Source of the DNA: JBKBUF01 sp046290815
GTDB taxonomy: Bacteria > Bacteroidota > Bacteroidia > Cytophagales > Cytophagaceae
Assembly (NCBI GenBank): GCA_046290815.1
Contig: JBKBUF010000009.1
Span: forward strand, 62,001 to 126,000
Direction: 5' to 3'
DNA length: 64,000 nt
Shown here: positions 1-9,200 of the stretch, piece by piece
Numbering within the stretch: position 1 is the first letter of the stretch
Layout of the letters: each line of letters opens with the position of its first letter
The notes under the pieces: model-generated
Databases searched by the model: none
The model's input: the letters and a program-made list of their open reading frames with translations, nothing else
Told to the model about the DNA's origin: nothing
Position numbers and translations under genes: made by a program

Positions 1-2189
1 ATATCAGAGAACACTTCAGTATAAGTGGCAGGGTTAGATCTTGGTGTTCTACCTATAGGAGACTGATCTACTTCAATTACTTTGTCTACAGATTCAAGTC
101 CTTCAATTTTCTTATATGGAAGCGGTTCTCTTTTTGATCTGAAAAAATGTTTGTTTAAAATCGGAAACAAGGTTTCATGTATCAGCGATGACTTTCCGCT
201 TCCTGAAACTCCGGTTACACAAATCACCTTTCCCAGCGGAAGTGTCAGGGTTACGTTTTTTAAGTTGTGTCCGGTTGCTCCTGACAGTTTTAAAAACTCA
301 CCATTACCTTCCCTTCTTTTGTTCGGCACAATTATACTTTCTTCTCCGCTTAGATATTTCGCAGTTATACTTTTATTCTTTATAAACTGATCAGGAGCTC
401 CGAAGGCCACTATTTGACCTCCATGTCTTCCTGCGCCAGGACCAACATCGATTATGTAATCAGATTCTCGCATCATGTCTTTGTCATGTTCTACCACGAG
501 AACTGAATTCCCTATATCTCTGAGATTCTTTAATGCATTAATCAATTTCACATTATCCCTCTGGTGTAACCCGATACTTGGCTCATCCAGAATATATAAT
601 ACTCCCACAAGCTGACTACCTATCTGAGTAGCAAGCCTGATTCTTTGTGCTTCGCCACCTGACAGTGTACGTACGGGCCTGTCAAGTGTGAGATAATCCA
701 ATCCTACATCTAAAAGAAATCCGATTCTTTTACGAATCTCTTTAAGAACCTCGGCAGCGATTGTTCTTTGTCTTTCGCTTATTCTTTTCTCTAGTCCCTC
801 GAACCACTTGTATAAAGTGGCAATATCCATTTGAGCAAGCTGAGAAATATTATGATCATCTATTTTAAAAAACAGTGATTCCTTTTTTAGTCTGGCACCT
901 TCACATACAGGACAAACACTAACAGTTGTATAATCACTTATCCAATCTCTGGTCTTTTCGGATCCGTATTCCTGCTGTGACTTCATAAAATTGATTATAC
1001 CGTCAAATCGGTAGCTGAAGAAGTTTCCTCCTTCAACTTTCATTTTCAATGCCTCATCCGTACCATACAGAATAATATTCAACAGGTCTTTGGGAAATTT
1101 AGAAACAGGAGTCGACAAGCTGAAACTATGTTTACGCAAAAGGCTTTCAAGCTGCCTGAATATCCAGATGTCTCTGTATTCTCCAAGAGGCTCTATCGCC
1201 CCGCGGCTAATGCTTAAACTTTTGTCGGGTATTACTGCATCTTCGGTTATTTCTTCGATTTTTCCTAAGCCATTACATTCCGGACATGCGCCATAAGGAG
1301 AGTTGAAAGAAAACATATTGGGAGCAGGCTCATCATAAGAGATACCTGACTCAGGATCCATAAGATACTTGGAGAAAAAGCGAGGCTTTTTATCTTTTCC
1401 TGCTTCTGGCAATAGCATCATTATTCCTTTTCCATGTGCCAATGCAGTCTTTACAGACTGTGCAATTCTGTATCGATCTGCTTCTCTTACCAGTACTCTG
1501 TCAATTACAATTTCGATATCATGCACTTTATACCTGTCCACCTGCATTTTTGGAACAAGCTCTGTTACTTCTCCGTCTATCCTTACCTTAGAAAATCCCA
1601 TCTTCCGGATTTCCTGGAATAATTCTCTATAATGCCCTTTTCTTCCTTTGACAACAGGTGCAAGGATATTTGCTTTTTGTCCGTCAAAATTCTTAAGCAG
1701 CTGTTCCATTATCTGATCTTCAGATTGACGGATCATCTTATTACCGGTCACATATGAAAATGCCTCTGCTGTTCTTGCAAATAAAAGACGCATGAAGTCA
1801 TAGATTTCTGTGACGGTGCCTACAGTTGATCGGGGATTTTTGGAAGTAGTTTTCTGTTCTATGGAAATAACAGGACTAAGCCCTGAGATTTTATCTACTT
1901 CCGGCCTTTCCATATTCCCGATAAATGACCGGGCATAAGTGGAAAAACTTTCCATATATCTTCTTTGTCCTTCTGCATAAATGGTATCAAAGGCCAGACT
2001 GGACTTTCCGCTACCACTGATACCGGTAAGAACAACAAGTTGATTTCTAGGTATTCTAAGGTCAATATTCTTTAGATTATGTTCACGGGCACCAAATACT
2101 TCAATGAATTCATGTCCGGTAACATCAGAAAAAATAGGCTTTTTTTTGGCAGTACTCACTTTATCTTTAATTACATTCTCCTCAGGCAT
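1..2189 (-). CDS. uvrA: Excinuclease ABC subunit A (partial, C-terminus beyond left edge)
   Basis: UvrA is the damage-recognition ATPase of nucleotide excision repair and works with UvrB and UvrC in the cytoplasm. I translated the minus strand directly; it is open from an ATG at 2189 to base 1, about 729 codons of a protein that is usually about 940 residues. The first Walker A (GISGSGKSS) is near residues 56-64 and the second (GVSGSGKSS) lies near window bases 190-215. Two zinc-module starts (CPECNGLG and CPVCEGARL) and the ABC signature LSGGEAQRIRLA are present. The missing part is the C-terminal end of the second ABC domain. It lies 97 bases downstream of the lytic transglycosylase gene on the same strand, so it may be read from its own promoter or through from upstream. 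Confidence 0.97.
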   Translation of the reverse strand, partial: MPEENVIKDKVSTAKKKPIFSDVTGHEFIEVFGAREHNLKNIDLRIPRNQLVVLTGISGSGKSSLAFDTIYAEGQRRYMESFSTYARSFIGNMERPEVDKISGLSPVISIEQKTTSKNPRSTVGTVTEIYDFMRLLFARTAEAFSYVTGNKMIRQSEDQIMEQLLKNFDGQKANILAPVVKGRKGHYRELFQEIRKMGFSKVRIDGEVTELVPKMQVDRYKVHDIEIVIDRVLVREADRYRIAQSVKTALAHGKGIMMLLPEAGKDKKPRFFSKYLMDPESGISYDEPAPNMFSFNSPYGACPECNGLGKIEEITEDAVIPDKSLSISRGAIEPLGEYRDIWIFRQLESLLRKHSFSLSTPVSKFPKDLLNIILYGTDEALKMKVEGGNFFSYRFDGIINFMKSQQEYGSEKTRDWISDYTTVSVCPVCEGARLKKESLFFKIDDHNISQLAQMDIATLYKWFEGLEKRISERQRTIAAEVLKEIRKRIGFLLDVGLDYLTLDRPVRTLSGGEAQRIRLATQIGSQLVGVLYILDEPSIGLHQRDNVKLINALKNLRDIGNSVLVVEHDKDMMRESDYIIDVGPGAGRHGGQIVAFGAPDQFIKNKSITAKYLSGEESIIVPNKRREGNGEFLKLSGATGHNLKNVTLTLPLGKVICVTGVSGSGKSSLIHETLFPILNKHFFRSKREPLPYKKIEGLESVDKVIEVDQSPIGRTPRSNPATYTEVFSD

Positions 2190-2286
2190 AACAATTTCTA
2201 TTCCGGAAGGTTCGAAATGCAAAATAACAGATAAATAGGGGAATTATAACAAAAGGCAAAAAAGAAAATGCTTAAATAGCTAAAAT

Positions 2287-3303
2287 CTAGCTGCTACCAT
2301 TAAGGATATCCTCCAATTTATCTATATCCTTCTCTGGCAGGTTAATTTCTTTGGTCTCCAAACCTGTTGAATCAAGTTCCTGCTTATTCACAATGTATGC
2401 GGCTTCTTTAATATCAGGAACTATTAATTCATAGTACCTTCCGGCAGATTTTATTGTAAGGGTATTTTTAAGGATCCAGGGATTATATTCTTTTATCACA
2501 TCATAATTGAGCTTTTTAGCTTCAGCGAATTTTTTCAAATCTTTCACTGTAGAATCAATCCTGATAACTCTCATTTTAGGACGAGAAAGGTTGACAAGTT
2601 TAATATTATATTTTGCCGGAGAATTCATCATATCTTTCAAAGCAAGTATTCTGAATATATATCTTGATGTTTCTTCATTCAGAGCAAGATCATAATATGA
2701 ATTAACACTTTGATTGATAAATGCCTTCTGAAGCCCGTGCATTCCTCGGTTATAGCTAGCTGCTACAGAAGTCCAGTTGCCAAACATTTTATAGGATTGT
2801 TTGAAATATTTACATGCAGCCCTTGTAGAAACTATGGGATGATATCTTTCATCCACTTCATCTGAAATTTCAAGTCCCAATTCCAGAGCTGTAGCTTCTT
2901 TAAACTGCCAGAAGCCAGCAGCGCCTTTATGACTAACCGAGTTGGAAAGATTGCTTTCTGCAACTGCAAGGTATTTGAAATCCTCCGGAAGTTTATTGGC
3001 CTTGATTACCGCAGTGATTTCAGGAAGCCATATTCTTGCATTTCTAAAAAGTAGCCGTGTACTCGAATTACTCTGAGCATTTAGCTTTAGTTCTTTGTAG
3101 TATCTTTGGTAAGCATCTGCAGTCTTGAAATGCACTTTCTCTCCGGCAAAAGTCAGATCATCAGGAATTCTTTTGATTTTCCTCTGATGCCGCAGTTGTT
3201 GCTCAGGAGAAAACTCTACTGAATCAGCAAGGCTATTCATAAAGTTATATCCGGAAGCAAGCACCAAAGCGCTTGTTACTAATATGATTGTTTTTTTCTT
3301 CAC
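2287..3303 (-). CDS. Membrane-bound lytic murein transglycosylase, MltD-like (GH23)
   Basis: A 338-residue enzyme predicted to cleave the MurNAc-GlcNAc bond of peptidoglycan in the periplasm, leaving 1,6-anhydroMurNAc. Residues 1-25 form a signal peptide or anchor (KKKTIILVTSALVLA). The SLT domain spans about 95-215 with the catalytic glutamate in AVAES (Glu116), then GAAGFWQF and AASYNRG, all typical of family 23. The C-terminal 90 residues look like one degenerate LysM-like module; classical MltD has clear LysM repeats. The start is GTG, chosen because it begins the signal peptide; it lies two bases after the stop of the LOG-family gene, so the two are probably co-transcribed. Its anhydro-sugar products are substrates for the anmK/murQ pathway elsewhere in this window. 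Confidence 0.88.
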   Translation of the reverse strand: MKKKTIILVTSALVLASGYNFMNSLADSVEFSPEQQLRHQRKIKRIPDDLTFAGEKVHFKTADAYQRYYKELKLNAQSNSSTRLLFRNARIWLPEITAVIKANKLPEDFKYLAVAESNLSNSVSHKGAAGFWQFKEATALELGLEISDEVDERYHPIVSTRAACKYFKQSYKMFGNWTSVAASYNRGMHGLQKAFINQSVNSYYDLALNEETSRYIFRILALKDMMNSPAKYNIKLVNLSRPKMRVIRIDSTVKDLKKFAEAKKLNYDVIKEYNPWILKNTLTIKSAGRYYELIVPDIKEAAYIVNKQELDSTGLETKEINLPEKDIDKLEDILNGSS

Positions 3304-3305
3304 AA

Positions 3306-4139
3306 TCAGAAATTTGGTTGCAACAGATATTTGGAATAAAAGTCATCTATTACTTTTACAGCCTCCGTTGGTGTATCTACAAGGCTGAATAATTGCAGAT
3401 CTTCCGGATCGATACATGTATTTTCTGTGTACATGATCTCATTTATCCATTTTAAAAGCCCTTCCCAGAATGATTTTCCGACAAGCACTATAGGAAATCT
3501 TCCTATCTTTTTAGTTTGAATCAAGGTGAGTGCTTCAAAAAACTCATCTAATGTTCCGAATCCTCCCGGCATTACTATAAAACCCTGGGAATATTTTACA
3601 AACATTACCTTACGAACAAAAAAATGTTCGAAGTTCAAAAGCTTGTCTCTATCGATGTAAACATTATGAAACTGTTCATGAGGCAACTCAATATTTAATC
3701 CTACGGATTTTCCGCCTTCCATTTGAGCTCCTTTGTTTGCAGCTTCCATAATTCCAGGTCCACCGCCGCTTATTACGCCATATCCATGTCTTACCAATTT
3801 TGCAGCGATCTCAACAGTCATTTGGTAATATTTATTTTCCCGGCTTGTTCTTGCAGATCCGAATATGGAAACGCATGGACCAATTTTAGCTAGTTTTTCA
3901 AAACCCTCAACGAATTCTGACATCACCTTAAATACTGCCCAGGAATCGGAACTTTTAATTTCATTCCAATCTCTTTCCTTAAATGCTGCCCTTATTTTTT
4001 CTTCTTGTAAAAGCTTTTGCTGTTCATCTGAAATAATTTTAACGTTGTGGGATTCTCTGATCTCTTTAAGGTTATCTTTTTCTTCTTTCGGGGAAAACTC
4101 TTCGCCTGAATTTCCGCTGTAGTCTTTATAATCTTCCAT
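3306..4139 (-). CDS. LOG family protein (TIGR00730 Rossmann fold, putative nucleotide phosphoribohydrolase)
   Basis: A cytosolic protein of about 277 residues with both LOG hallmarks, GGGPGIMEAANKGA and PGGFGTLDEFFE. The family hydrolyses nucleoside 5'-monophosphates to base plus ribose 5-phosphate; several members release active cytokinins, and many are mis-annotated as lysine decarboxylases. The true substrate here is unknown. The N-terminal 70 residues are acidic and charged and precede the usual core (SWAVFKVMSEFVEGF). I chose the ATG at 4139; an in-frame GTG at 4181 would add 14 residues and cannot be excluded. It is followed after two bases by the lytic transglycosylase gene, which suggests an operon. 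Confidence 0.85.
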   Translation of the reverse strand: MEDYKDYSGNSGEEFSPKEEKDNLKEIRESHNVKIISDEQQKLLQEEKIRAAFKERDWNEIKSSDSWAVFKVMSEFVEGFEKLAKIGPCVSIFGSARTSRENKYYQMTVEIAAKLVRHGYGVISGGGPGIMEAANKGAQMEGGKSVGLNIELPHEQFHNVYIDRDKLLNFEHFFVRKVMFVKYSQGFIVMPGGFGTLDEFFEALTLIQTKKIGRFPIVLVGKSFWEGLLKWINEIMYTENTCIDPEDLQLFSLVDTPTEAVKVIDDFYSKYLLQPNF

Positions 4140-4361
4140 ATCAAAAAATTTATCCGTGCATTCAATAGAGGATTCTGTCACCGGAATAATGTGTAAATAC
4201 TTAACAGATAGCCTTCTATTGATTTCTATATTCAGTCCGGCAGAAGTTCTTTTTATATATTAAACGTCAATGGAATATCCTATGTTATTAACCACTGAGA
4301 TAAGTGCAGCAAGTATCCTGTATGTCGTTGATTTGAACAGCAAAAACTTCTTAAAATCCAA

Positions 4362-5285
4362 TTACCCCCTATCAGTTGAAAGCAGATTGTTTAAAGCTTT
4401 CTCCAGTTCAGGATATTCAAACTTGTATCCTGTATCTGATAGCTTTTTGGAAGAAACCTTGTTACCTCCGAGCACCAATGAAGATTTTTCATTACCAAAA
4501 ATCATCTTAAGTACCATTGAAGGTACATTTGGCATAAAAAAAGGCTTATTAAGCACTTTCGAAAGTATTTGAGTAAATTCTCTATTTGTTACAGGATAAG
4601 GTGCCACCGCATTAAAAACACCTTGAAGATTATTATCCCTTATGGCATGTTGATAAATATTACATAAATCATTTATATGAATCCATGACATAAATTGTTT
4701 TCCTGTACCTAATGGTGCTCCAATTCCTAACTTAACAGGTATTATTATCTTTGGCAGAGCGCCGTCATCCAGAGCAAGCACAACTCCAATCCTGAAGATT
4801 ACTGTTCTAACGCCAAGTAAACTTACTTCATTCACTTTATTCTCCCATTTTTGAACTACTTCAGAAATAAAATCATTTCCATGTGGCGAGCTTTCATCAA
4901 CAATTAAATTGCCGGTGTCTGCACCATAGTAACCAATTCCAGAAGCAGAGATAAATGTATTGATATGTTTTCCATTTTGCCTTATTTGATCTATCAGCAA
5001 TTCCGCACTCTTTACCCGACTTTTCATTATTTCTGCTTTCATTTTATCAGTCCACTTACCTTCAAAAACGTTTTTTCCTGCAAGATGAATGATGTGATCG
5101 GCAAATGCGATTGCCTCTTTGTCGATTATTTTTTTATCTATGTCCCATTTATAAATTGGCACATTTCCATTCCCTCGACTTCTGCTTAACCACGCAACTT
5201 CATAATTATCCTTTAAAAGCAATTCGGTAAGCTTTCTGCCAATCAAACCTGAACCACCTGAAATTAAAATCCGCTCTTTACGCAT
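4362..5285 (-). CDS. TIGR01777 family NAD(P)-dependent epimerase/dehydratase
   Basis: A 307-residue short-chain dehydrogenase-like protein. The N-terminal dinucleotide-binding motif is ISGGSGLIGRKLTELL, followed by a YYGADTG segment and a C-terminal DUF1731-type region (NVPSMVLKMIFGNEKSSLVLGG). These features define the TIGR01777 (YfcH/SulA-like) family of extended SDR proteins, whose substrate is unknown. It stands alone on the minus strand, 180 bases upstream of the LOG-family gene in transcription order, and is divergent from the coiled-coil protein gene to its right across an AT-rich intergenic region. The ATG at 5285 is the only sensible start. Confidence 0.88.
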   Translation of the reverse strand: MRKERILISGGSGLIGRKLTELLLKDNYEVAWLSRSRGNGNVPIYKWDIDKKIIDKEAIAFADHIIHLAGKNVFEGKWTDKMKAEIMKSRVKSAELLIDQIRQNGKHINTFISASGIGYYGADTGNLIVDESSPHGNDFISEVVQKWENKVNEVSLLGVRTVIFRIGVVLALDDGALPKIIIPVKLGIGAPLGTGKQFMSWIHINDLCNIYQHAIRDNNLQGVFNAVAPYPVTNREFTQILSKVLNKPFFMPNVPSMVLKMIFGNEKSSLVLGGNKVSSKKLSDTGYKFEYPELEKALNNLLSTDRG

Positions 5286-5433
5286 AAAATTTTCAAATGT
5301 TACTTTTGATAGAAATATTTAGCATTCATTGACGTATATCAGTATAATACTCAATTTTTTTATAAATAAATTTTATATTAACATTATTAATTGTATAATT
5401 ATACACATCATCAAAAATTAAATAATAATACTT

Positions 5434-6138
5434 ATGTTAAAAAAATCACTATATCCTGCTTTATTCTTACTATTTTTTTGCACTATAAGCTTTGCACAAA
5501 AAATAAAAGTGGCAGAATCATCGGAGGTTATTGATAAAATATCAAGAACGGGCTTGTATGTCATCATTGATCTTGATGAAAAGATGGTAGACAAGCTTTG
5601 GGAGAAACATCTGAAGACATATGGCAAAACAGAAAGTTCAAAAAAAACTTACACTCTGAATATTGCTAACATCTCAAGTGTTTCATCTAATCCTTGTAAA
5701 GTAGTATCCAAAGTGGAAGGATCAGGAAAAGGAACCAAAGTATGGTGGGCAATAGACCTGGGAACCTCGCATGTTACCAGCTCAAACAATTCCTCTGCAT
5801 ATAAAGCTGCAGAGAAAATTTTACATGAATTTGCATTAACATGCTATAGAGAAGACATCAATGACCAGATAAAAGAAGCAGAGAAAGCCTTAAATTCATC
5901 TGTAAAGAGCCAGGAGAAAAAAGTTAAAGAAGGTGAGCAACTACTAAGCGATATAGAGAAGAATAAAAAAGAAAAGGCGAATCTTGAGCAAAAATTAAAA
6001 GACAATGCAGATGAACTGGAGAAGCTTAAGAAGGATGTTGAACAAAACAAACAGGATCAGTCAGCGGCGGCTCAGGAAGTAGAGAAGATGAAAAAAGCCC
6101 TGGAAGTTGTAAAGCAAAAACTGAATGACTTAAAATAA
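5434..6138 (+). CDS. Secreted protein of unknown function with C-terminal coiled coil
   Basis: A 234-residue protein I do not recognise. Residues 1-21 are a signal peptide ending in SFAQ, typical of Bacteroidota exported proteins. The globular part (about 22-135) contains a KVWWAIDLGTS segment. Residues 140-234 are a long, highly charged coiled coil built of E/K/Q heptads. There is no lipobox and no T9SS sorting tail, so a soluble periplasmic location is likely. The gene is monocistronic: it is divergent from the epimerase on its left and ends at a strong bidirectional terminator shared with the MoxR gene. Confidence 0.7.
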   Translation: MLKKSLYPALFLLFFCTISFAQKIKVAESSEVIDKISRTGLYVIIDLDEKMVDKLWEKHLKTYGKTESSKKTYTLNIANISSVSSNPCKVVSKVEGSGKGTKVWWAIDLGTSHVTSSNNSSAYKAAEKILHEFALTCYREDINDQIKEAEKALNSSVKSQEKKVKEGEQLLSDIEKNKKEKANLEQKLKDNADELEKLKKDVEQNKQDQSAAAQEVEKMKKALEVVKQKLNDLK

Positions 6139-6159
6139 AACCAGATCGATTCAAATAAA

Positions 6160-6190
6160 AAATCCCGGAGCCATCCGGGATTTTTTATTT
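6160..6190. terminator. Bidirectional intrinsic terminator
   Basis: A 9-bp perfect stem (AAATCCCGG / CCGGGATTT, loop AGCCAT) flanked by A and T runs. It sits between two convergent genes, the coiled-coil protein (+) and the MoxR ATPase (-), and can serve both. Confidence 0.88.
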
Positions 6191-6195
6191 AATCA

Positions 6196-7188
6196 CTATG
6201 CTTTCCCTATAGTAACCTTCCTTAAAATATTCTCAATAATTTGCCTGGTAGTTACCCCATCGGCTTCAGCCTCATAATTCAGAATTATTCTATGATTAAG
6301 TATATCATAGGCAACCTCCTTAATATCTTCAGGAAGAACATAATCTCTTTGGTTTACAAATGCAGTAAATTTAGACGCAAGATTTAAATTAATACTTGCC
6401 CTTGTTGAAGCGCCATACTGAATGTACCCTGACTCATCATTTAAACCATATTCCTTTGGCCTTCTTGTAGCAAAAACTAATTCTATAATATACTTTTCCA
6501 GGCTTTCTGAAATATTCACCTTATTAATTTCTTCTTTAATGGATTTTATATCTTCCTTGCTCAGAATGGTCTGCAGTTCATATTTAAAATTCAAATTAGA
6601 CATCCTTCTCATTACTTCCAGCTCAGAATTTTTATCAAGATAATCCACATGAACCTTCATCATAAACCTGTCCATTTGCGCTTCAGGCAAAGGATAAGTA
6701 CCTTCCTGCTCTACAGGGTTTTGGGTAGCCAAAACAAGAAAAGGAGTATCAAGTTTGTAGGTTGTTTCACCTATGGTAACCTGTTTTTCCTGCATAGACT
6801 CAAGCAGTGCGGATTGAACTTTTGCCGGAGACCGGTTAACCTCATCAGCCAGTATAAGATTGGCGAATACAGGGCCTTTTTTTACCTCAAATTCGCCTTT
6901 TGCCTGATTATAAATCATGGTTCCCACAAGGTCAGCAGGAAGAAGATCAGGCGTAAATTGTATTCTGTTAAAGTTAAGATTTAATACTTTTGCCAATGTA
7001 TTTACCATAAGAGTCTTTGCCAACCCAGGCACACCCTCCAGTAATATATGACCATTGGTAAACAACCCCAAGAGCAGCCTATTGAGCATGTAATTCTGAC
7101 CCACCACTACCTTACTTACTTCTTCTGTGACCAGCTTCAATTTTTGGTGCAGCAGTGCCGTCCTCTCCTTTGAAGATACTTCCATCAT
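6196..7188 (-). CDS. MoxR family AAA+ ATPase
   Basis: A 330-residue AAA+ ATPase of the MoxR/RavA class, which act as chaperones for assembly or activation of partner proteins, often with VWA-domain proteins. Walker A is the MoxR-type GVPGLAKT (about 52-59), Walker B is LILADEVNRSPAK, and the TQNPVEQEGTYPLPEAQMDR segment is diagnostic. Usual partners (DUF58, VWA or BatA/B genes) are not adjacent here: the upstream neighbour, 19 bases away on the same strand, is a small DUF486 membrane protein. The gene ends at the shared bidirectional terminator. Two in-frame ATGs (7188 and 7185) are possible starts. Confidence 0.93.
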   Translation of the reverse strand: MMEVSSKERTALLHQKLKLVTEEVSKVVVGQNYMLNRLLLGLFTNGHILLEGVPGLAKTLMVNTLAKVLNLNFNRIQFTPDLLPADLVGTMIYNQAKGEFEVKKGPVFANLILADEVNRSPAKVQSALLESMQEKQVTIGETTYKLDTPFLVLATQNPVEQEGTYPLPEAQMDRFMMKVHVDYLDKNSELEVMRRMSNLNFKYELQTILSKEDIKSIKEEINKVNISESLEKYIIELVFATRRPKEYGLNDESGYIQYGASTRASINLNLASKFTAFVNQRDYVLPEDIKEVAYDILNHRIILNYEAEADGVTTRQIIENILRKVTIGKA

Positions 7189-7207
7189 TTTTATTGTTTA
7201 AACAATA

Positions 7208-7579
7208 TTACCACTTTTTAAAAATAAAAAACACAGCCAATACCAGAAATACAAAACCTACAAGATAATTCCATGCAAATCGGTCACTTTTAAAAATCCA
7301 GATGGCAAATATTGTAAAAACCGTTAATGATACGGCTTCTTGAATTACTTTTAACTCAAATAAGGAAAAAGGACCGCCATTTCCTTCATATCCAATCCTG
7401 TTAGCTGGCACCTGAAAAATATATTCGAAAAAAGCCAGACCCCAACTTACCATAATTACGCCCCACAAACCTAATTTGGCCAGCCAAGATATCTTTTTAA
7501 AATACAAATGACCATACCAGGCTAAGGTCATAAATGAATTTGAAAGAAAAAGAAGAAATACAGAATAGAAGCCTTTCAT
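7208..7579 (-). CDS. DMT-superfamily small membrane protein (DUF486)
   Basis: A 123-residue integral membrane protein with four hydrophobic helices, about residues 5-25, 32-52, 75-95 and 102-120. The segments FLSNSFMTLAWYGHL and AFFEYIFQVPANRIGY followed by FSLFELKVIQEA match the DUF486 family, a half-size relative of drug/metabolite transporters; no substrate is known. It lies between the sugar dehydrogenase lipoprotein and the MoxR gene on the same strand with short gaps (72 and 19 bases), so it is probably co-transcribed with MoxR. Confidence 0.85.
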   Translation of the reverse strand: MKGFYSVFLLFLSNSFMTLAWYGHLYFKKISWLAKLGLWGVIMVSWGLAFFEYIFQVPANRIGYEGNGGPFSLFELKVIQEAVSLTVFTIFAIWIFKSDRFAWNYLVGFVFLVLAVFFIFKKW

Positions 7580-7651
7580 ATCACATAGTAATTATTCAAA
7601 ATATAAAAGACTCAATTTATAAAAAACCATGCTATAAACCTTGCAGAATAA

Positions 7652-8869
7652 TTAAGCCGGCTGAATTGCTAATCTGTAAATAGAACCATTGGGCATTTCC
7701 GGTCCTATGGATTCCTGAATAAGAATATAAATTTCACCACTTTCATCCTCGCCAAGACTGTTCAAAGTAATGTCGTCATTTAATTCAGGCAATAAAATTT
7801 GGTTTCGCCTCCATGTCTCCCCATCAGGACTTTTTTCAAGATAATATAATTTTCCACTCCAATCACCAAATATATACTTACCCTGCAAAAGAGGGTATTT
7901 ATCCCCCCTATATACAAATCCTCCGCAAATAGATACACCCTCCTGCCTGCCATAAACATCTATTGGCATAATCACCTTCTCTTCATCCAAAGGCAATGAT
8001 TTATCAAACACCTGAAAACCCTCATATTTACGCCAACCGTAGTTTCCACCCTTTACAATTATGTTTGTTTCTTCGAATTCGTTTTGTCCGACATCTCCGC
8101 AATACATGGCTCCTGTTTGCCTGTCCTCACTAAATCTCCAGGGATTCCTTAAACCATAGGCCCATATTTCAGGCCTGTTATTTCCTTTAGTGAAAGGGTT
8201 GTCATCAGGAATGGAATAAGGACTTCCATTGTCAACATCAATTCTCAGTATTTTACCTAATAAATTGCCGCGATCTTGTGCATTTCCAAACTCCCCGAAT
8301 GGATCTCCTGCACCTCCTCCATCTCCCACTCCTATGTATAAACAACCGTCTTTTCCAAACATCAGGTGTCCGCCATTATGATTCGATTTTGGCTGTGGTA
8401 TAGTAAGAACTATTTTTTCTTCTGTCATCGCTTCCAATGCTGATGCATCCGGAACTTTAAATTCAGAAATAACAGAGATATGGTCGTAATTTTTATCAGT
8501 AGATTCCGCACTGTAATACAGATAAAACTTCCCATTATGTTTAAACTTAGGGTGGAATGCCATACCTAATAACCCTCTTTCCGAATAGGAATTGGACTGT
8601 CTGATGACTTTAGATCTGATATCAATAAAAGGCTTTTCCAATACCTTTCCTTCCTTTATAACCATCACTCTGCCTTGCTGCTCGATATAAAATAAGCGCC
8701 CTGTTTGATCAGGAGAGAAAGTAAACCCTACAGGTGCAATTACATTTTTTGCAATAGGCACTGCTTTAAAAACCAGGGATGTTGTATTGTTCTCGCTGGC
8801 AACTTGATTACAGGATTGAATAACAACAACTACAATAAATATTAAATGCAAATACAAAACTGATCTCAT
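7652..8869 (-). CDS. PQQ-dependent sugar dehydrogenase-type lipoprotein (glucose/sorbosone dehydrogenase fold)
   Basis: A 405-residue six-bladed beta-propeller of the soluble glucose dehydrogenase/YliI family. The N-terminus is a lipoprotein signal with a lipobox ending VIQSC near residue 20, so it is probably anchored in the periplasm or at the outer membrane. Family motifs are present: GLLGMAFHPKF, NHNGGHLMFGKDGCLYIGVG, GDGGGAGDPF and YGLRNPWRFS. Characterised members oxidise aldoses using PQQ and calcium. No PQQ synthesis genes occur in this window, so cofactor supply is unknown. It lies downstream of the tRNA genes, whose terminator separates it from them. Confidence 0.87.
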   Translation of the reverse strand: MRSVLYLHLIFIVVVVIQSCNQVASENNTTSLVFKAVPIAKNVIAPVGFTFSPDQTGRLFYIEQQGRVMVIKEGKVLEKPFIDIRSKVIRQSNSYSERGLLGMAFHPKFKHNGKFYLYYSAESTDKNYDHISVISEFKVPDASALEAMTEEKIVLTIPQPKSNHNGGHLMFGKDGCLYIGVGDGGGAGDPFGEFGNAQDRGNLLGKILRIDVDNGSPYSIPDDNPFTKGNNRPEIWAYGLRNPWRFSEDRQTGAMYCGDVGQNEFEETNIIVKGGNYGWRKYEGFQVFDKSLPLDEEKVIMPIDVYGRQEGVSICGGFVYRGDKYPLLQGKYIFGDWSGKLYYLEKSPDGETWRRNQILLPELNDDITLNSLGEDESGEIYILIQESIGPEMPNGSIYRLAIQPA

Positions 8870-8990
8870 AATGAAAAATTTAGTATGAGTAATACAAATA
8901 ATAAATGAATAAGTTTAAGATTTGCACACAGCCAGTTTAAACAATTGGAAGGCTTGAATTCAACTGGAATAACCGAAATTGGTTGAAATA

Positions 8991-9022
8991 AAAAAGCCCG
9001 AATTAAACAATTCAGGCTTTTA
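8991..9022 (-). terminator. Terminator after tRNA-Leu
   Basis: A 12-bp stem (minus strand AAAGCCTGAATT paired with AATTCGGGCTTT, one G-U pair) followed by a T run immediately downstream of the tRNA-Leu 3' end. It closes the tRNA transcript. Confidence 0.8.
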
Positions 9023-9023
9023 G

Positions 9024-9108
9024 TACCAGGGGCGGGACTTGAACCCGCACGTCCTAAGCGGACACAAGATTTTAAGTCTTGCGTGTCTACCAATTCCACC
9101 ACCCCGGC
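9024..9108 (-). tRNA. tRNA-Leu (anticodon TAA)
   Basis: An 85-nt class II tRNA. The acceptor stem GCCGGGG pairs with CCCTGGT through G-U pairs, the anticodon stem CAAGA/TCTTG carries loop CTTAAAA with anticodon TAA at 9072-9074, the long variable arm is TGTCCGCTTAGGACGT, and the T arm is GCGGG TTCAAGT CCCGC. CCA is not encoded. It is the last gene of a small tRNA transcript starting at tRNA-Gly. Confidence 0.96.
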
Positions 9109-9124
9109 AATTAATATTTTTATA

Positions 9125-9196
9125 TAACTCTCCGCTTACATTCTAAGCTGACATCCCGATTATATCGGACGTGTCTACCAATTCCACCACACCGGC
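9125..9196 (-). pseudogene. Degenerate tRNA-Leu copy (5' half retained)
   Basis: Read on the minus strand, the first 27 nt match the functional tRNA-Leu next to it except for one base (GCCGGTGTGG against GCCGGGGTGG). The variable-arm core is still visible (TCAGCTTAGAA against TCCGCTTAGGA). The anticodon stem is replaced by a small palindrome (CCGAT ATA ATCGG) that leaves no 7-nt loop, and the T arm and 3' acceptor strand are gone. It lies between tRNA-Gly and tRNA-Leu in the same orientation and is best read as a decayed tandem duplicate. Confidence 0.8.
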
Positions 9197-9200
9197 GAAC

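Noticed and set aside
1090..1632. Plus-strand open frames at the left edge
   Set aside because: They lie antisense to uvrA, which is continuous on the minus strand.
8866..9102. 78-residue minus-strand open frame across the tRNA-Leu gene
   Set aside because: It is the translation of the tRNA and its terminator, with no protein-like pattern.
9140..9196. A second functional tRNA-Leu
   Set aside because: The T arm, 3' acceptor strand and 7-nt anticodon loop are missing, so it is listed as a pseudogene.
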